This document shows positions 27,424-36,281 of a DNA stretch of 64,000 bases, piece after piece. The stretch is taken from contig NZ_CP072334.1 in the NCBI RefSeq assembly GCF_018127805.1, positions 1,094,001-1,158,000 of the forward strand, given 5' to 3'. The notes beneath the pieces were generated by a model. It searched no databases. It had not been told where the DNA came from and worked only from the letters and a program-made list of their open reading frames with translations. How positions within the stretch are numbered: the stretch's first letter is position 1; the number at the start of each line of letters is the position of its first letter. A program made the position numbers and the translations under genes. The stretch comes from Prevotella sp. oral taxon 475. Its GTDB lineage: Bacteria > Bacteroidota > Bacteroidia > Bacteroidales > Bacteroidaceae.

Positions 27424-27598
27424 ACAGTGAAAGAGAAAAGGCTGTCAGTTCACGGAGGACGAGCCTTGTAATACTTGTCAGCAGGTAAAAAGCAAAAAGC
27501 CATTCTCTGCTTTTTTTCCTTTCACTGTATATATTCTTTCACAGTGAAAGAAGAAAGTATCTATGGCATTCCTGCTTAGCTCGTTTCCTTTCATTGTT
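27424..27598. repeat. Cluster of CTTTCACTGT inverted motifs
   Basis: ACAGTGAAAG at 27424-27433, its complement at 27519-27528, a full palindrome CTTTCACAGTGAAAG at 27536-27550 and a degenerate copy at 27589-27598. They lie in the ~690-base gap between the Toprim gene and the HTH genes, where no gene is convincing, and could be operator or replication-initiator sites. Confidence 0.6.
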
Positions 27599-28026
27599 TG
27601 TACTTCTTCTGTTTGCTTGATTTTGAACTTTCATCCGAAAACGGATGCTGAAACTAAGTTAGAGATCCGAACACATATTACCAAGGATTGCGAGGCTGTT
27701 GCTTCGGGGTACAGAAAAATGCTCCGAAAATGGGTGGAATAAACAGGAGAAATCGGAACGAAAATGCTCAAAAGAAGAGAACAGAGAGGAGAATGGTTTT
27801 ACAAGCGACTTCGTCGAATTGCTAATGCCTGCATCATTCTTCACCAGAAACAAAGGAGGAGAGTATTTTTTATCGGTGAGGGAGCCATTTCATACCATAT
27901 CAAAGCCACAAGTACGCACTTGGTTTAAAGTTTTTGAAATGAAAGAATTACGCTTGTACTTTTGCCTGCGAGTTCCTGCTGTTTCCCTTGATTTCATCAG
28001 GTGTTGGGACAAGGATTTCGCCTGCG

Positions 28027-28035
28027 TACATTTGC
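28027..28035 (+). promoter_or_regulatory. -7 box of the HTH gene pair
   Basis: TACATTTGC, 40 bases before the HTH ATG at 28075. A second consensus box, TACTTTTGC, lies at 27957-27965. Confidence 0.6.
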
Positions 28036-28074
28036 ACCGAACGAAGTAAAAATGACAATTAAAACGATATTGAT

Positions 28075-28347
28075 ATGAGATTTACCGCCATCGACACCTC
28101 TGCTTGGGAGGAACTGGAAAAGAGCATCGAAGAGCTGGCTCTTTGTATGAGAGAATATTTCGGCACGAAGCCCGAAATCCCCGACCTGTTGCACAACGGG
28201 GATGTGTGCCGAATATTGAACATCAGCAAACGGACACTCCAGCACTATCGGGACACGTCCGTATTGCCCTTTATCCAAATCGGGCATAAGTGCTATTACA
28301 AACGTGAGGATGTGAGAGCACTCTTTGAAAAGTCCAACCATCAATAA
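28075..28347 (+). CDS. MerR/excisionase-type HTH protein
   Basis: 90 residues. The C-terminal half has the winged-helix pattern of HTH_17 proteins: DVCRILNISKRTLQHYRDTSVLPFIQIG then CYYKREDVRALF. Members in Bacteroidales elements act as excision or mobilisation regulators. First of two related HTH genes, nine bases apart, read away from the Toprim-relaxase genes. Confidence 0.8.
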   Translation: MRFTAIDTSAWEELEKSIEELALCMREYFGTKPEIPDLLHNGDVCRILNISKRTLQHYRDTSVLPFIQIGHKCYYKREDVRALFEKSNHQ

Positions 28348-28355
28348 CTACGATT

Positions 28356-28636
28356 ATGGAATACGAGACCATTAACAAAGAAACACCCGAAATGAAACAA
28401 CTCATTTCGGGTATTCAAGAAGTAAGCAAACGTATTCGGGAAGTTGCCCAAACGCACCGTCCGCTCTTCGGGGGAGAAATCTATCTCACAGGGCGAGAGG
28501 TTTGCGAACACCTTTTCATCAGCCCCCGCACCTTGCAGGATTATCGAGACAAGGGTATTATTCCCTACACCCAAATTGCAGGGAAAATCCTCTATCCGAC
28601 ATCAACCGACTATTGCAAGAGAATTATCGGAGATAA
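28356..28636 (+). pseudogene. Second HTH_17-type protein, frameshifted at the C-terminus
   Basis: The reading up to residue ~78 is that of a normal ~95-residue HTH protein (YLTGREVCEHLFISPRTLQ, DYRDKGIIPYTQIAGKILY). After ILY the frame slips: the expected end SDINRLLQENYRR and its TAA (28634-28636) are in a different frame, while the open frame continues with unrelated residues to 28691. A single missing base near 28590 accounts for this. Confidence 0.75.
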
Positions 28637-28726
28637 AGTATTCGTAAGAAGCATTTTTTTGCTGTTTCCTTGTCTTTCTTCTTATGATTGAGTAACTTTG
28701 TAGCAAATTCCATAGTGTATAGACTT

Positions 28727-29146
28727 ATGAAACAGAAACTCACTTTAATCACATTGGGAGTAAAAGACTTTCAAAAGGCATTGGCTTTCTACGAGGGCTT
28801 AGGCTGGAAGAAATCGCAACAAAGTCAGGAAGCCTACGCATTGTTTCCTTTGGGTGGCATAGTTTTAGGATTATATCCACTGCAAGAATTGGAAAAAGAC
28901 ACTACGCTAAATTATCTGCAGACATCCTTTTCGGGCATGACAATCAGCTATAACGCCATATCGGAGGAAGAGGTCGATACCGTGATGCAGGAAGCCGAAC
29001 GGCTTGGAGCAACCATTGTGAAGCCTGCACAGAAAGTTTTTTGGGGCGGTTACAGCGGTTATTTCAAAGATTTGGATGGCTATGTGTTCGAAGTAGCCTA
29101 CAATCCTTTTTGGAAGATTGACAACGAAGGTAACCTCGTCATGTAA
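28727..29146 (+). CDS. VOC-family (glyoxalase/bleomycin-resistance-like) protein
   Basis: 139 residues. Pattern LITLGVKDFQKALAFYEGLGW at the N-terminus and FKDLDGYVFEVAYNP near the C-terminus is typical of the vicinal oxygen chelate fold. These metal-dependent small enzymes or binding proteins act on varied substrates; the present one cannot be specified. ATG 28727 is chosen because a TAACTTTG box lies at 28693-28700; the frame opens further upstream. First gene of the cargo run 28.7-31.1 kb. Confidence 0.85.
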   Translation: MKQKLTLITLGVKDFQKALAFYEGLGWKKSQQSQEAYALFPLGGIVLGLYPLQELEKDTTLNYLQTSFSGMTISYNAISEEEVDTVMQEAERLGATIVKPAQKVFWGGYSGYFKDLDGYVFEVAYNPFWKIDNEGNLVM

Positions 29147-29159
29147 TTCGTCAGATGCA

Positions 29160-29429
29160 ATGACCAAAGAACAGACGATTAAGGAGCTGACAGTGATACA
29201 TGGAATAGGCAAATCACTTGCCACCGACTTGTGGAATATTGGTATAACCTCCATTGACGACTTGAAAGGCAAAGACCCCGAAGTCCTCTTTACCTTATCC
29301 AACGACTATGCCGGAGTGGTGTAAGATCGTTGTGTATTGTATGCTTTCAGATGTGCGGTTTATTTCGCGCAGACACCACCGGAGCATCGGGAAAAGGAAA
29401 AACTGAATTGGTGGTTTTGGAAGGACTAA
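29160..29429 (+). pseudogene. Helix-hairpin-helix (pathogenicity-locus/Cdd1-like) protein with nonsense codon
   Basis: The first 54 residues (ELTVIHGIGKSLATDLW, LKGKDPEVLFTLSNDYAGVV) match the small HhH proteins of this family. A TAA at 29322-29324 stops it, yet the same frame continues with the expected family end (DRCVLYAFRCAVYFA ... EKLNWWFWKD) to a second TAA at 29427-29429. Where relatives have Gln, a CAA or CAG to TAA change is the simplest cause. Confidence 0.8.
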
Positions 29430-29547
29430 TACATTACTTGAATTAAAACATGTGTAAGAGGCGTTTCTTTTCTGTTTTACTACCATATCAATAGATTGAA
29501 AATCATCGCTAAAGTAACGGCAGAGGGAAAACAAAATAAATGAACTG

Positions 29548-30144
29548 ATGATGAAACAGAAAGTTTTATTTATCATATTGAATGAATACACAGATTGGGA
29601 AGGGGCATTTCTCTCCACGGCTCTTCATGTGGGCGTGATACCGGGTGGTAAAATAAAGTACGAAGTGCATACCGTTGCTCCGACATCGGACGCAGTCCGT
29701 TCTATCGGTGGTTTTAAGACCTTACCCGACTATTCTTTTGAGAATATGCCGAAAGATTATGCAGCCTTGGTACTTATCGGTGGCAACCGTTGGAACTCGC
29801 CTGAAGCAGAACTTGTCGTACCATTGGTACAAAAGGCTTTGGATAAAGGTAAAATCATCGGGGCGATATGTAACGGTGCTTCTTTCTTGTGTTCACACGG
29901 TTTTCTGAATAACGTAAAACATACAGGCAACGGTCTCGACCAACTCAAGCACTGGGGTGGTACAGGCTACACTAACGCAGAAAACTATGTGGAAGCACAG
30001 GCTGTAAGTGATAAGAATATCGTTACGGCAAATGGTGTAGGACATTTGGAATTCACTCGTGAGATGCTTCTATTGCTGGAAGCCAACAGTCCCGAACAGA
30101 TTGACCAGTGGTATGATTTCTACAAAAACGGATTTGTGAGATAA
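29548..30144 (+). CDS. DJ-1/PfpI-family protein
   Basis: 198 residues with the DJ-1/PfpI fold: VLFIILNEYTDWEGAF at the start, LVLIGGNRW in the middle, and the nucleophile elbow GAICNGASFLC with the reactive Cys at about residue 111. Members act as small-molecule hydrolases, glyoxalase-like deglycases or regulators. Two adjacent ATG codons (29548, 29551) are possible starts. It belongs to the cargo run with the VOC, SRPBCC and 30598 genes. Confidence 0.85.
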   Translation: MMKQKVLFIILNEYTDWEGAFLSTALHVGVIPGGKIKYEVHTVAPTSDAVRSIGGFKTLPDYSFENMPKDYAALVLIGGNRWNSPEAELVVPLVQKALDKGKIIGAICNGASFLCSHGFLNNVKHTGNGLDQLKHWGGTGYTNAENYVEAQAVSDKNIVTANGVGHLEFTREMLLLLEANSPEQIDQWYDFYKNGFVR

Positions 30145-30164
30145 AGTTATTTTTCTGAAATTTT

Positions 30165-30566
30165 ATGGTCGTAATGTCAAACATAAAAGCCACGTTTCCG
30201 TGCAATTTACAGAGCGTTTGGCAAGTCGTAACATCGCTAACAGACTATTCGTGGAGAAGTGATGTTGAAAAGATAGAGGTCATATCAGACACGCAATTTG
30301 TAGAAATAACGAAGAGTGGATATAAAACAACGTTCACGGTAACAAGACAAGAACCTTGTTGTCGATGGGAGTTTGACATGGAGAATGACAAAATGAAAGG
30401 ACATTGGGTCGGTGTTTTCAGTGGCAATGAAAAGAATGCTACAATTGACTTTACAGAACGCATTGAGCCTAAGAAATGGTTTATGATTCCGTTTGTGAAG
30501 ATTTATTTGAAATATCAGCAAGCCAAGTATGTCAGAGATTTAAGGAGGAAATTAAAATGCGTGTAA
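30165..30566 (+). CDS. SRPBCC-family small protein
   Basis: 133 residues (ATG 30174 would give 130). The order NIKATFPCNLQSVWQVVTSL, then CCRWEFDMEN, FTERIEPKKWFMIPFVKIYL, is that of the SRPBCC/polyketide-cyclase hydrophobic-pocket fold. The ligand is unknown. It starts 21 bases after the DJ-1 gene and is followed, in another frame, by the gene at 30598. Confidence 0.7.
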   Translation: MVVMSNIKATFPCNLQSVWQVVTSLTDYSWRSDVEKIEVISDTQFVEITKSGYKTTFTVTRQEPCCRWEFDMENDKMKGHWVGVFSGNEKNATIDFTERIEPKKWFMIPFVKIYLKYQQAKYVRDLRRKLKCV

Positions 30567-30597
30567 TACCAGTATTTTATACCAAAATAGAAAAGCT

Positions 30598-31065
30598 ATG
30601 CCACAAATATCTAAAGGAGGAAAGTTTATCTTCGGCATCTCTCATATTCGGGAAGATTTGACAATTCAGATACCGAAGCAAGCTATCCATGAATATGCTC
30701 TTGCTGATGTTGAAAACATCATTCTGATTACAGGAAGCAAAGCGACGGGAGGCTTCTGTATAACGACCTATCCACTTCTTTCTTCTTCAAAACTGTGTCA
30801 TATATTGACAGATTGCCCCCAACTAAGGGAACAGACACTACCAATGGGCAAACTGATAACCTATAAAGGGAGAGGTTATACTTGGTTACCAATAGGAAAA
30901 GAAGGAGTTATCAGCCTCCCCCCTAATCTGATGAGAGAATTAAGTTTACAAGTTCATTCTAAATTATTGGCTATCCGAAGTAGCAATATCGTATTCACAA
31001 TGGGAGCAAAAGGACCATTGTGGGAAAAAGTACACGCCTTCAATGATGACATCACACAATATTAG
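30598..31065 (+). CDS. Hypothetical protein, last gene of the cargo run
   Basis: 155 residues, no signal peptide or membrane segment. Two stretches look alike in pattern (DLTIQIPKQAIHEYAL and GVISLPPNLMRELSLQ), reminiscent of swapped-hairpin AbrB-type repeats, which would make it a DNA-binding regulator; this is weak. Starts 32 bases after the SRPBCC gene. From 31066 to 31116 a short gap contains ACTCC/GGAG pairs that may form the terminator facing the recombinase gene on the other strand. Confidence 0.6.
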   Translation: MPQISKGGKFIFGISHIREDLTIQIPKQAIHEYALADVENIILITGSKATGGFCITTYPLLSSSKLCHILTDCPQLREQTLPMGKLITYKGRGYTWLPIGKEGVISLPPNLMRELSLQVHSKLLAIRSSNIVFTMGAKGPLWEKVHAFNDDITQY

Positions 31066-31116
31066 TTATAGTAAGAACTTACTCCACAAAACGGAGCAAG
31101 TCCTTTTTGTTTAGCC

Positions 31117-32295
31117 TTATCCTCTCTTTTGTTGTATCAGCCTGTCCATATCCCTTGAAATCTTACTATCGGTGATTTGAGCGTAGATTTGTGTACTCGC
31201 AATGGAGGCATGCCCCATCATCTTGGCAATACTCTCAATCGGTATGCCTGCCTCCAATGTCAGCGCACCGAAAGAATGGCGACCGACATGAAAGGAAAGG
31301 GACTGTCGAATACCACAAGCCAGACCAATAGCCTTGAGGTGCATGCCTATCTGTATTCTACTCATCGAGGTTGCAAAGATGGGGCTATCCTCTTTCTTGT
31401 CTTTCAGTGGGTAAAGCGAGAGTATTTGCTCGGCTATCGGATGCAGGGGCGTGATGCTTTCCACGCCTGTCTTCTTTCTGTTCTGACGGATATAGCGTAT
31501 TCCTGCATTGTTCGTCTGAATATCACAGTACCGCAACTTGCTAACATCAGCAAAAGCCAGACCTGTGAATACGGAGAAAAGAAACATCCTCCGCACAAAT
31601 TCCGCCTGTCCATTTTGCAAGGGCATAGCCAACAGACGGGCAACCTCCATCTTACTCAAACAGCGAATTTTTCGCTCCACTCGCTCATACTTGGCATCCT
31701 CAAAAGGATTATACCGAATGGTTTGCTGGCTCACAGCCCTATACATCAACCGACTTAACCAAAAGAGATTTTGTTTCGTTGAGGACAAGGCATAACCTTT
31801 TCTTTTGAAGTGGATGCGATAATCATCGAAAAACTCCATAGTAAGAGTTGTCAGAGGAATATCCGCTACGCCTTTACTTTCCACAAAACTTTCCAACTGC
31901 CTGTGATAGCTACGGCAGCTTTGGTAAGTACCTGAAGCCCTTGTGGATTGAACGATTGACAGTTCCTCTCGGCTAAGGGCAAGCAATGTGGTAGGACTTG
32001 CTCCGACACCTTGCAAGTGGTTTTTAAGCAACTCGGCACTCACCGCACCAAATTGCAGAAGCAACGTATTATAGCCCTGTTCAATCTTCTCTCTAAACAA
32101 TTGTAAGCGTTGATTTAGTTTCTTGTTATTCGACGCTTGTCGCTTCACACTCCAATCTTGGGGAGAGATACTTTCTCCTGTGGACATTACCACTTTTGAA
32201 CCGTCTATCGTAATACGGCAAAGGATAGTCGTAGTGCCATCTGTTCTCAGTTTGCTACGATTGATGTAGAATAGGATATTGAATGTGCTACGCAT
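31117..32295 (-). CDS. Tyrosine recombinase, type A set II
   Basis: 392 residues, starts MRSTFNILFYINRSKLRTD. Core-binding domain about 90-190 and catalytic domain 200-392. Catalytic motifs: TGLAFADVSKL (Arg I position not Arg), FHVGRHSFGAL (HxxR), MGHASIASTQIYAQI (GH and nucleophile Tyr). Transcribed 4 bases after the type B recombinase 32300-33529, so the two form one operon and may act as a pair in integration and excision. Confidence 0.92.
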   Translation of the reverse strand: MRSTFNILFYINRSKLRTDGTTTILCRITIDGSKVVMSTGESISPQDWSVKRQASNNKKLNQRLQLFREKIEQGYNTLLLQFGAVSAELLKNHLQGVGASPTTLLALSREELSIVQSTRASGTYQSCRSYHRQLESFVESKGVADIPLTTLTMEFFDDYRIHFKRKGYALSSTKQNLFWLSRLMYRAVSQQTIRYNPFEDAKYERVERKIRCLSKMEVARLLAMPLQNGQAEFVRRMFLFSVFTGLAFADVSKLRYCDIQTNNAGIRYIRQNRKKTGVESITPLHPIAEQILSLYPLKDKKEDSPIFATSMSRIQIGMHLKAIGLACGIRQSLSFHVGRHSFGALTLEAGIPIESIAKMMGHASIASTQIYAQITDSKISRDMDRLIQQKRG

Positions 32296-32299
32296 AATA

Positions 32300-33529
32300 T
32301 TAAAGGCTAAGGGTTAAATCTGCGGTGAAAGAAAGAAAACGACCAAACTCCTCGAATACTTTCTTCGGTGTTACATGGGCATAACGCTCGGTGGTCTCAA
32401 TCTTGCTATGACCAAGCATTTTACTCACTGTTTCAATCGGCACTCCATTCTCCAAGGTTATCAATGTTGCAAAGGTGTGCCGTCCTATATGTGCGGTCAA
32501 GGGAATGGCAATCCCTGCTCTCAGTTGTAGGGCTTTCAGGAGGAAACGGTAGGTTTCGTAACTGATAGTCGGCAAAAGCGTGTCCCGTTCATCCGAATGG
32601 TATGTATCAAGCAGAGCAACGGCTTGGGGCAGAAGTTTTACCCGACAAAGGGTATTAGTCTTTTGTCTTCTGAATTTAAGCCACATAGCCCCTGCATCAT
32701 CCTGCACAAGATGTTCCTTGCGCAGATTCATCATGTCGCAAAAGGCTGTACCTGTGTAGCAGGTGAACAGGAAAAGGTTACGGGCAAGTGTCAGTTCTGT
32801 TTCATCCTCCTCTAATCGAATTTGCCTTATCTTGTCCAAAGAAGCCCTGTCCAAAGCTCTGGGCTGTTTATTTTCTCCTCTGTCTATCTTGACAAGGTCA
32901 AAGAGAGGACGGTCTATGATACCCTCACGAAAAGCCAAACGGCATACTTTCTTGACCGCCAAAGCCATCTTGCGGTAATAACTCTGTGAATGACCATGTT
33001 TCCCCACGCTATATTGATGCAAGCCGTCCAAGAAATCCTCGGTTAGTTGCCCAAAGGTGATGTCGCCGGTATGGTATCGCTCTTGTATAAAGACTTGCAG
33101 ATGCTTTCGGAGCATGTAATACATCGAGTGCCAACGTGCCGTAATCTCCACACCAACCAATTGCTTCTCGTCTTCCACCATTTGGTCGTAGCGTTGCAAG
33201 AACGTAGTGCGGTTCTGCATTGAACCCTGAAACTGTTCCTTGATGTCTTTTGCAGAGAACTCTATACCTCTATCGCAAAGCGTTTGGTACACTCGTTGTA
33301 CAGAGAGGAGCAGCTGTTCCAACTTTGCATTGGTTGCCACTGCTTCACGGCTCTTGCCATTCAATCGGCTCTCTCGCACATTCCACAACTTTGGGGGACA
33401 CGAAAGCTTACTGCTGAATTGAGCCATCGTGCGATTGTAGGTTATCCGTCCCATAATCGGAGCCTGCCCCAACTTGTCCAAACCGCTCTTTTTGAGGTAG
33501 AGCAAAACCTTCATTTTTCCTTTTTGCAT
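32300..33529 (-). CDS. Tyrosine recombinase, type B set II
   Basis: 409 residues, starts MQKGKMKVLLYLKKSGLDK. Catalytic motifs are TGTAFCDMM, TAHIGRHTFATL (HxxR), MLGHSKIETTERYAHV (GH and Tyr). The box TAACTTTGCCC lies just before the ATG on the reverse strand (about 33549-33557). It precedes the type A gene in the same direction. The sequence beyond its 5' end to ~33800 matches that beyond the type B pseudogene of set III (39230-39480), including the candidate attachment core. Confidence 0.92.
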   Translation of the reverse strand: MQKGKMKVLLYLKKSGLDKLGQAPIMGRITYNRTMAQFSSKLSCPPKLWNVRESRLNGKSREAVATNAKLEQLLLSVQRVYQTLCDRGIEFSAKDIKEQFQGSMQNRTTFLQRYDQMVEDEKQLVGVEITARWHSMYYMLRKHLQVFIQERYHTGDITFGQLTEDFLDGLHQYSVGKHGHSQSYYRKMALAVKKVCRLAFREGIIDRPLFDLVKIDRGENKQPRALDRASLDKIRQIRLEEDETELTLARNLFLFTCYTGTAFCDMMNLRKEHLVQDDAGAMWLKFRRQKTNTLCRVKLLPQAVALLDTYHSDERDTLLPTISYETYRFLLKALQLRAGIAIPLTAHIGRHTFATLITLENGVPIETVSKMLGHSKIETTERYAHVTPKKVFEEFGRFLSFTADLTLSL

Positions 33530-33683
33530 ACGCTTCTGTTTTTGTGGGCAAAGTTACCCGTTTTTGAAGCGTTTTCGGTTATGCAAAATGTTGTGAGTCA
33601 GTGCATAAACACCATATCAGTAGAAATCCTTACTATTGTGCTAACTGCTTCCTGTTACCTGTCTACGTCCTTTCACATTTGAC

Positions 33684-33694
33684 TAACGATTTGG
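33684..33694 (+). repeat. Candidate attachment core B
   Basis: TAACGATTTGG followed by TAACGTATCTTTTGCAC. Equivalent, nearly identical sequence at 39365 beyond the set III recombinases. Confidence 0.5.
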
Positions 33695-33850
33695 TAACGT
33701 ATCTTTTGCACAAATCCGCATTTTCTGCACTTTCATCCTCAAAGCAATTCACGGCATAAATCCGTGTTTCTCACACATTCTCAATCACTTACCATCAATC
33801 TACATAAATCAACCTTTTTCTTGCATTTGCCCGAATGTAATAAACGAATT

Positions 33851-34010
33851 ATGCGTAGCACATTTTCTTTACTACTCTATATCAATCGCAACAAGGTACG
33901 TGTGGATGGTACAACTTCCGTACTTTGCCAAATCTCCATCGACGGGAAAAGTACGACGATAACCACGGGAATCTCCTGCAATCCCAAACAGTGGAATCAT
34001 AACCATCAGC
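33851..34010 (+). pseudogene. N-terminal fragment of a type A recombinase
   Basis: About 53 residues (MRSTFSLLLYINRNKVRVD, TTSVLCQISIDGKSTTIT, NPKQWNHNHQ) match the N-terminal arm domain of the type A recombinases, then homology stops abruptly at about 34010 and a different gene fragment (RhuM-like) begins in another frame. Confidence 0.75.
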
Positions 34011-34343
34011 GAGAATGGGAATATACACATTCCTACGACTACCATTTGGATGTCTGTTTGCGAGATTGCCGATTTATTCGGCGTATTCTCCGGTAAGGTA
34101 AATAGTCATATCAAGTCTATCTTCAAAGAGGGTTTGCTCAGAGAAGATGAGGTTATGCAAACCCTATCTTTTAAGGGCGGTGCTGTGGATTTATGCAATA
34201 TTGAAATGATAACGATGCTGTCGTTTCGCTTTGTCTCTCCTGAAGCCCAACTCTTCTGCAGGTGGACTATTAGGAAACTTACCCAGAAGAAATCTTCCAT
34301 TCCGTTGCTTGTATGCTATAATAAAGGCGGATGGTATAACTGA
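34011..34343 (+). pseudogene. RhuM/virulence-type DNA-binding protein, fragment
   Basis: About 105 residues including MSVCEIADLFGVFSGKVN, HIKSIFKEGLLREDEV and EMITMLSFRFVSPEAQLF, the helix-turn-helix pattern of the RhuM/KilA-N type proteins, which normally are over 300 residues long. Neither a full C-terminus nor a clean start is present; the frame opens within the fused recombinase fragment. ATG at 34050 could initiate a 97-residue product. Confidence 0.5.
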
Positions 34344-34369
34344 ATATGAGAACAGGCAGTAAGATGCAT

Positions 34370-34802
34370 TTATTTTACTGCCTGTTTTAGTGGATTTGAT
34401 AAATAATCATCCTTGTGCCAATGCCGTCCAAAACGGTCTTCTTCGTCAATTCGCTCGGAGAACAGCCAGACTTCCTTTATCAAACCATTCTCAAATCGGA
34501 AAAGGCCTACCCCCTTCATCTCCATTGAATGTCCGCTTGCCGACACAGCAAATCTAATCGCAGCCACGACCAAATCTCCGTTTTCCGTCACATAATCCAC
34601 TTGGTCGATAGCGAATGTTCCATTGCTCAACTGAGCCATCCTTCCCAAGTGGGCGAAAATATTCTGCTTGCCTCTGTAAACGCCTGACAATGAACCCTTT
34701 CCCGGCTGATACCATACCAAATCATCGGAGAGCAATGCCCCCCACCGTTTCAAAATCACCCTGTGCCAAAGCGGTGTAAAATTGATGCACTTTTTCAATC
34801 AA
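34370..34802 (-). pseudogene. NTF2-like (SnoaL) cargo protein, frameshifted at a six-G run
   Basis: Most of the gene reads as a small NTF2-fold protein (LVWYQPGKGSLSGVYRG, HLGRMAQLSNGTFAID, KGVGLFRFENGLIKEVW). The N-terminal helix expected for the family (LIEKVHQFYTALAQGDFETV) is in another frame and begins at TTG 34800-34802; the frames would join at a run of six G (reverse strand, 34738-34743). No ATG starts the correct frame, so the 5' end may have been replaced at the cassette boundary. An ATG start at 34798 in the wrong frame gives a 142-residue product with a foreign N-terminus. Confidence 0.65.
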
Positions 34803-34866
34803 AAGTTCTGTACGGAGTTAATTGTCTGAGATACAATGCGATTTAGCATTGTGTGGCTTGTATAGG

Positions 34867-34877
34867 TAATGATTTAG
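34867..34877 (+). repeat. Candidate attachment core C
   Basis: TAATGATTTAG in the context TATAGG ... AAATGAG, nearly the same as core A at 22050; both lie 40-50 bases to the left of an inverted-repeat/promoter module that follows a relaxase gene. Confidence 0.5.
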
Positions 34878-34918
34878 AAATGAGCGGAGTGCTTTGAGGT
34901 ATATTGTTTTGAATAGCC

Positions 34919-34980
34919 AAAGAACGCTCACTTTTACTATTTGCAAAGATACACATTTGCGAGGAAAAGTAAGCGTTCTT
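34919..34980 (-). promoter_or_regulatory. Inverted repeat enclosing a promoter box, copy 3
   Basis: Arms AAAGAACGCTCACT and AGTAAGCGTTCTT enclose the reverse-strand box TATCTTTGC (34943-34951). It would drive the NTF2-like cargo gene, as copy 2 would drive the PBP gene. Confidence 0.6.
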
Positions 34981-35057
34981 TCGTGATTTTCTTCTCGAAA
35001 AGTTTTGTTGGGATAGAAATACACCGATAAAAGAAAAAAGAGCTTCTCGGTTTTCAT

Positions 35058-36018
35058 TTACAACCGCTGCGAGCGATTACGATTGATAAGCTGTTTCCAT
35101 TTCTGTTCGCACCAATCGGTAATGGGAAGCCCGTTGATGGTAAGGAGTGGTCGCTTCTTTTCATCTTTGGTAATACGGATTTCGGTATCCTTTTCCGTGA
35201 ACTCTCTCCTGTACAGCCCCGAATAGGCTTTTGCCGTACCTCGCTGGGGAGCTTCCGTGCGATACATTTCTGCAATTCTATCGTCAGAGAAATCCATCTT
35301 TTGGAGCATCAGACGGATATTCAAGAGTTGATAGAAACCATTGAAGAAACGTTTTATCCAATTCCGCTCTTCCTCGTAAACCTGCATGGTCTCTTTCAGT
35401 TCGGCAATGGCTTTGTCTCTTCCTTTGACTGTGTCCTGCAAGAGAACGATCTCCTTTCGGATTTCATTCTTCTCCTTTTCCGAAAGATACCGCTGTCGTT
35501 CGGCTTCCTGTTCCAAGTCTGCGATACGTTTTTCTGCCTTGTCGAGTTCAGAGTTGCCAAAGATAGAATAAAACGTACCTTTCATTCGGAGTTTGCCTGC
35601 CTGCTTCTCCAACTCTTTTATCTTGGTAGTGAGTTCTGCTTCTTGCGCCTCTTTCTCTTTCGTGGATTTTAGGACTTCCTTGTAATACTCCATCGTGGTG
35701 CGGTGCTTGGCTTCCGAACCGTGTACGCTTCGCTCCAATCCGAACCGTTGCATTCGCTTGGCATAATCCGTCTGATACTGCTCCAGCTTCTTGGGCGTGA
35801 GCACATCATCTGCACAAAGTCGTACCTTATTCTTCTTTGTCTTGTACTTCCGCTTGCCGTTCTTGGCTTCCTCTTTGGCTTTCCGTCTTTCACCCGTAAC
35901 AATCGGGACGATGGTGGCATGAATATGGGGAGTGTCCTCATCTGCGTGCAGTGTGGCTGCGACCACATTGTCTGCCCCGAAAGTGGTACGAAGCCAGTCT
36001 ATCGATTCAGCACACCAT
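35058..36018 (-). pseudogene. MobV relaxase, N-terminally truncated
   Basis: Contains the second half of the relaxase: ESIDWLRTTFGADNVVAATL, the HADEDTPHIHATI metal motif, the coiled coil and the LINRNRSQRL end, closely similar to the intact gene at 24850. About 105 N-terminal residues are missing; homology ends at about 36018, directly against a truncated MarR gene on the other strand. An internal ATG (35966) gives a 302-residue open frame, but without the N-terminal part it is unlikely to nick DNA. Confidence 0.85.
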
Positions 36019-36258
36019 TATTTGGATAGCGGCACACTCACGCCATTGTTCAAACGAATGGAAATCAAAGGACTGATAGTTCGTAAACGTTGTACGATGG
36101 ACGAACGAACCGTAAAAATTAGTCTTACCGACAAAGGAAAGCAGCTGAGAGAGAATGCCGTAAAAATACCGCCTCAACTGGCAAAAGATGTATCCTTAAC
36201 CAACGAAGAGGTAGATACTTTAAAGAAACTAATTTACAAATTGATAAACAAAGAATAA
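36017..36258 (+). pseudogene. MarR-family regulator, C-terminal fragment
   Basis: From YLDSGTLTPLFKRMEIKG through VRKRCTMDERTVKISLTDKG, the wing and dimerisation helix of a MarR/OhrR-type repressor. The N-terminal ~60 residues are missing at the junction with the truncated relaxase. The ferritin-like gene begins 23 bases after its stop, so the regulator may once have controlled it. Confidence 0.75.
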
Positions 36259-36281
36259 TAACATTTAAAAAGAACAATGAA

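Noticed and set aside
27699..28049. 116-residue plus-strand frame before the HTH genes
   Set aside because: Low-complexity start, overlaps promoter boxes at 27957 and 28027, no recognisable pattern.
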